The position numbers and the translations under genes were made by a program. Shown piece by piece: positions 4,617 through 5,021 of a stretch of 5,021 nt of DNA; position 1 is the first letter of the stretch; each line of letters begins with the position of its first letter. The notes under the pieces are model-generated. The model worked only from the letters and a program-made list of their open reading frames with translations. It was not told the origin of the DNA and ran no database searches. This stretch comes from Chloroflexota bacterium (GTDB lineage Bacteria > Chloroflexota > Anaerolineae > Promineifilales > Promineifilaceae): assembly GCA_003519205.1 (NCBI GenBank), contig DOXE01000266.1:449-5469 (forward strand). The letters are read 5' to 3'.

Positions 4617-5021
4617 ATGGCAAGAAAGAGGCAGAGATCAGCCGTAAAGGAAGAGGTTGAACTTGAGGAGCAGGTGACTCATTTACCAGCCAACCAGGAA
4701 ACGACCATAAGCGATCTTGAACAGTTGCGAGATATCTTGTATGGCAACCAAGCACGGGTATTTGATGAACGCTTGAACCGCCTGGAAAGGCAGTTGGATT
4801 CGACTCGCCAGCAGCTAATGGACACATTTTCCGAACGACTTGACAACCTGCGCGAGTCATCCCAGGAGCAGTTGGCAACATTACGCAAGGAGCTGGTCGA
4901 TTCCGTCGACCAACAAAACAAAGAGCAAACCGAACAACTGCAAGAAACCCATACTGAAATTGAAACCAAATCGAAACAGCAGACAGCAGAGCTAGAAACT
5001 ACCAAAAAGGATTTTTCCGCG
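4617..5021 (+). CDS. Coiled-coil protein, N-terminal 135 residues (3' end outside window)
   Basis: The frame opens at ATG 4617 and stays open for 135 codons to the window edge. The SD is poor (GGAA at 4607-4610). The protein starts with a basic stretch (MARKRQRSAVK), then an acidic one (EEVELEEQ), with no signal peptide or membrane segment so far. From residue about 31 it is a long, highly charged, Gln-rich helix with Leu spacing of coiled-coil type: SDLEQLRDILYGNQARVFDE, RLNRLERQLDSTRQQL, FSERLDNLRESSQEQLATLR, then KELVDSVDQQ. The last 35 residues are very rich in Gln, Glu, Thr and Lys and lack regular hydrophobic positions. The LEQLRDILYGNQ...RLNRLE segment faintly recalls the N-terminal helix of some OmpA-linked or sensor proteins, but this is only an impression. 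Function is not recognisable. The reading frame is supported by its length, codon pattern and upstream promoter. Frames on the opposite strand here are shadows. Confidence 0.8.
   Translation, partial: MARKRQRSAVKEEVELEEQVTHLPANQETTISDLEQLRDILYGNQARVFDERLNRLERQLDSTRQQLMDTFSERLDNLRESSQEQLATLRKELVDSVDQQNKEQTEQLQETHTEIETKSKQQTAELETTKKDFSA

Noticed and set aside
4615..5005. - strand frames of 88 and 108 codons opposite the coiled-coil gene
   Set aside because: They are Ser/Cys/Trp-rich products typical of reading a Gln/Glu-rich coding strand backwards, with no SD.
1..5021. CRISPR array, tRNA, rRNA, insertion sequence, prophage or toxin-antitoxin signals
   Set aside because: I found no regularly spaced repeats, no cloverleaf-like segment, no transposase or integrase motifs and no paired terminal repeats.

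Overview
The window looks like a chromosomal segment from an environmental bacterium, most probably of the Chloroflexota (Anaerolineae-like). That placement is an inference. It rests on a large WD40 lipoprotein with a Thr/Pro-rich linker and an 'ITAQNAHRL...' entry into the propeller, on an HxlR regulator carrying an extra lipid-binding-type domain, and on moderate GC with strong AGGAGG ribosome binding sites. No marker gene fixes the taxonomy. I see no phage, transposase, CRISPR, rRNA or tRNA signal.

Layout, left to right. (1) Bases 1-150 are the last 49 codons of an alpha/beta-hydrolase-fold protein (+), including the catalytic-His segment. (2) Converging on it is a 529-residue secreted lipoprotein (-, 258-1847) with a lipobox, an Ig-like domain and about seven WD40-type blades. 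(3) The region 1848-2113 upstream of that gene holds the clearest regulatory motif in the window: two abutting 13-bp palindromes CCTACAnTGTAGG at 1928-1953. (4) A small orphan gene (+, 2114-2347, 77 aa) has a good ribosome binding site and ends in a nested hairpin. (5) Bases 2605-4306 form a compact divergent unit. An HxlR-family repressor with a C-terminal SCP2-like domain (-) faces a two-gene operon (+) encoding an SRPBCC (START/polyketide-cyclase fold) protein and a DUF1801 protein. The 184-bp divergent region contains a near-consensus + promoter (TTGACT, 17 bp, TAAAAT), a perfect TATAAT on the other strand and two adjacent dyads lying over both. (6) Bases 4307-4616 are a gene-free 310-bp stretch with palindromes, a possible T8 terminator and a candidate promoter. 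(7) The promoter leads into a coiled-coil protein (+, 4617 onward) that runs off the right edge.

How the parts fit together. The best-supported unit is the HxlR/SRPBCC/DUF1801 divergon. HxlR proteins commonly regulate the gene next door, and both the regulator's C-terminal domain and the SRPBCC product belong to folds that hold hydrophobic ligands. This suggests, without proving it, a small lipophile- or redox-responsive module. The WD40 lipoprotein, the small orphan gene and the coiled-coil protein show no evident functional link to it. I found no clear evidence of an unprecedented system. The most useful leads are the tandem palindromic operators, the overlapping divergent promoter architecture and the orphan small protein.
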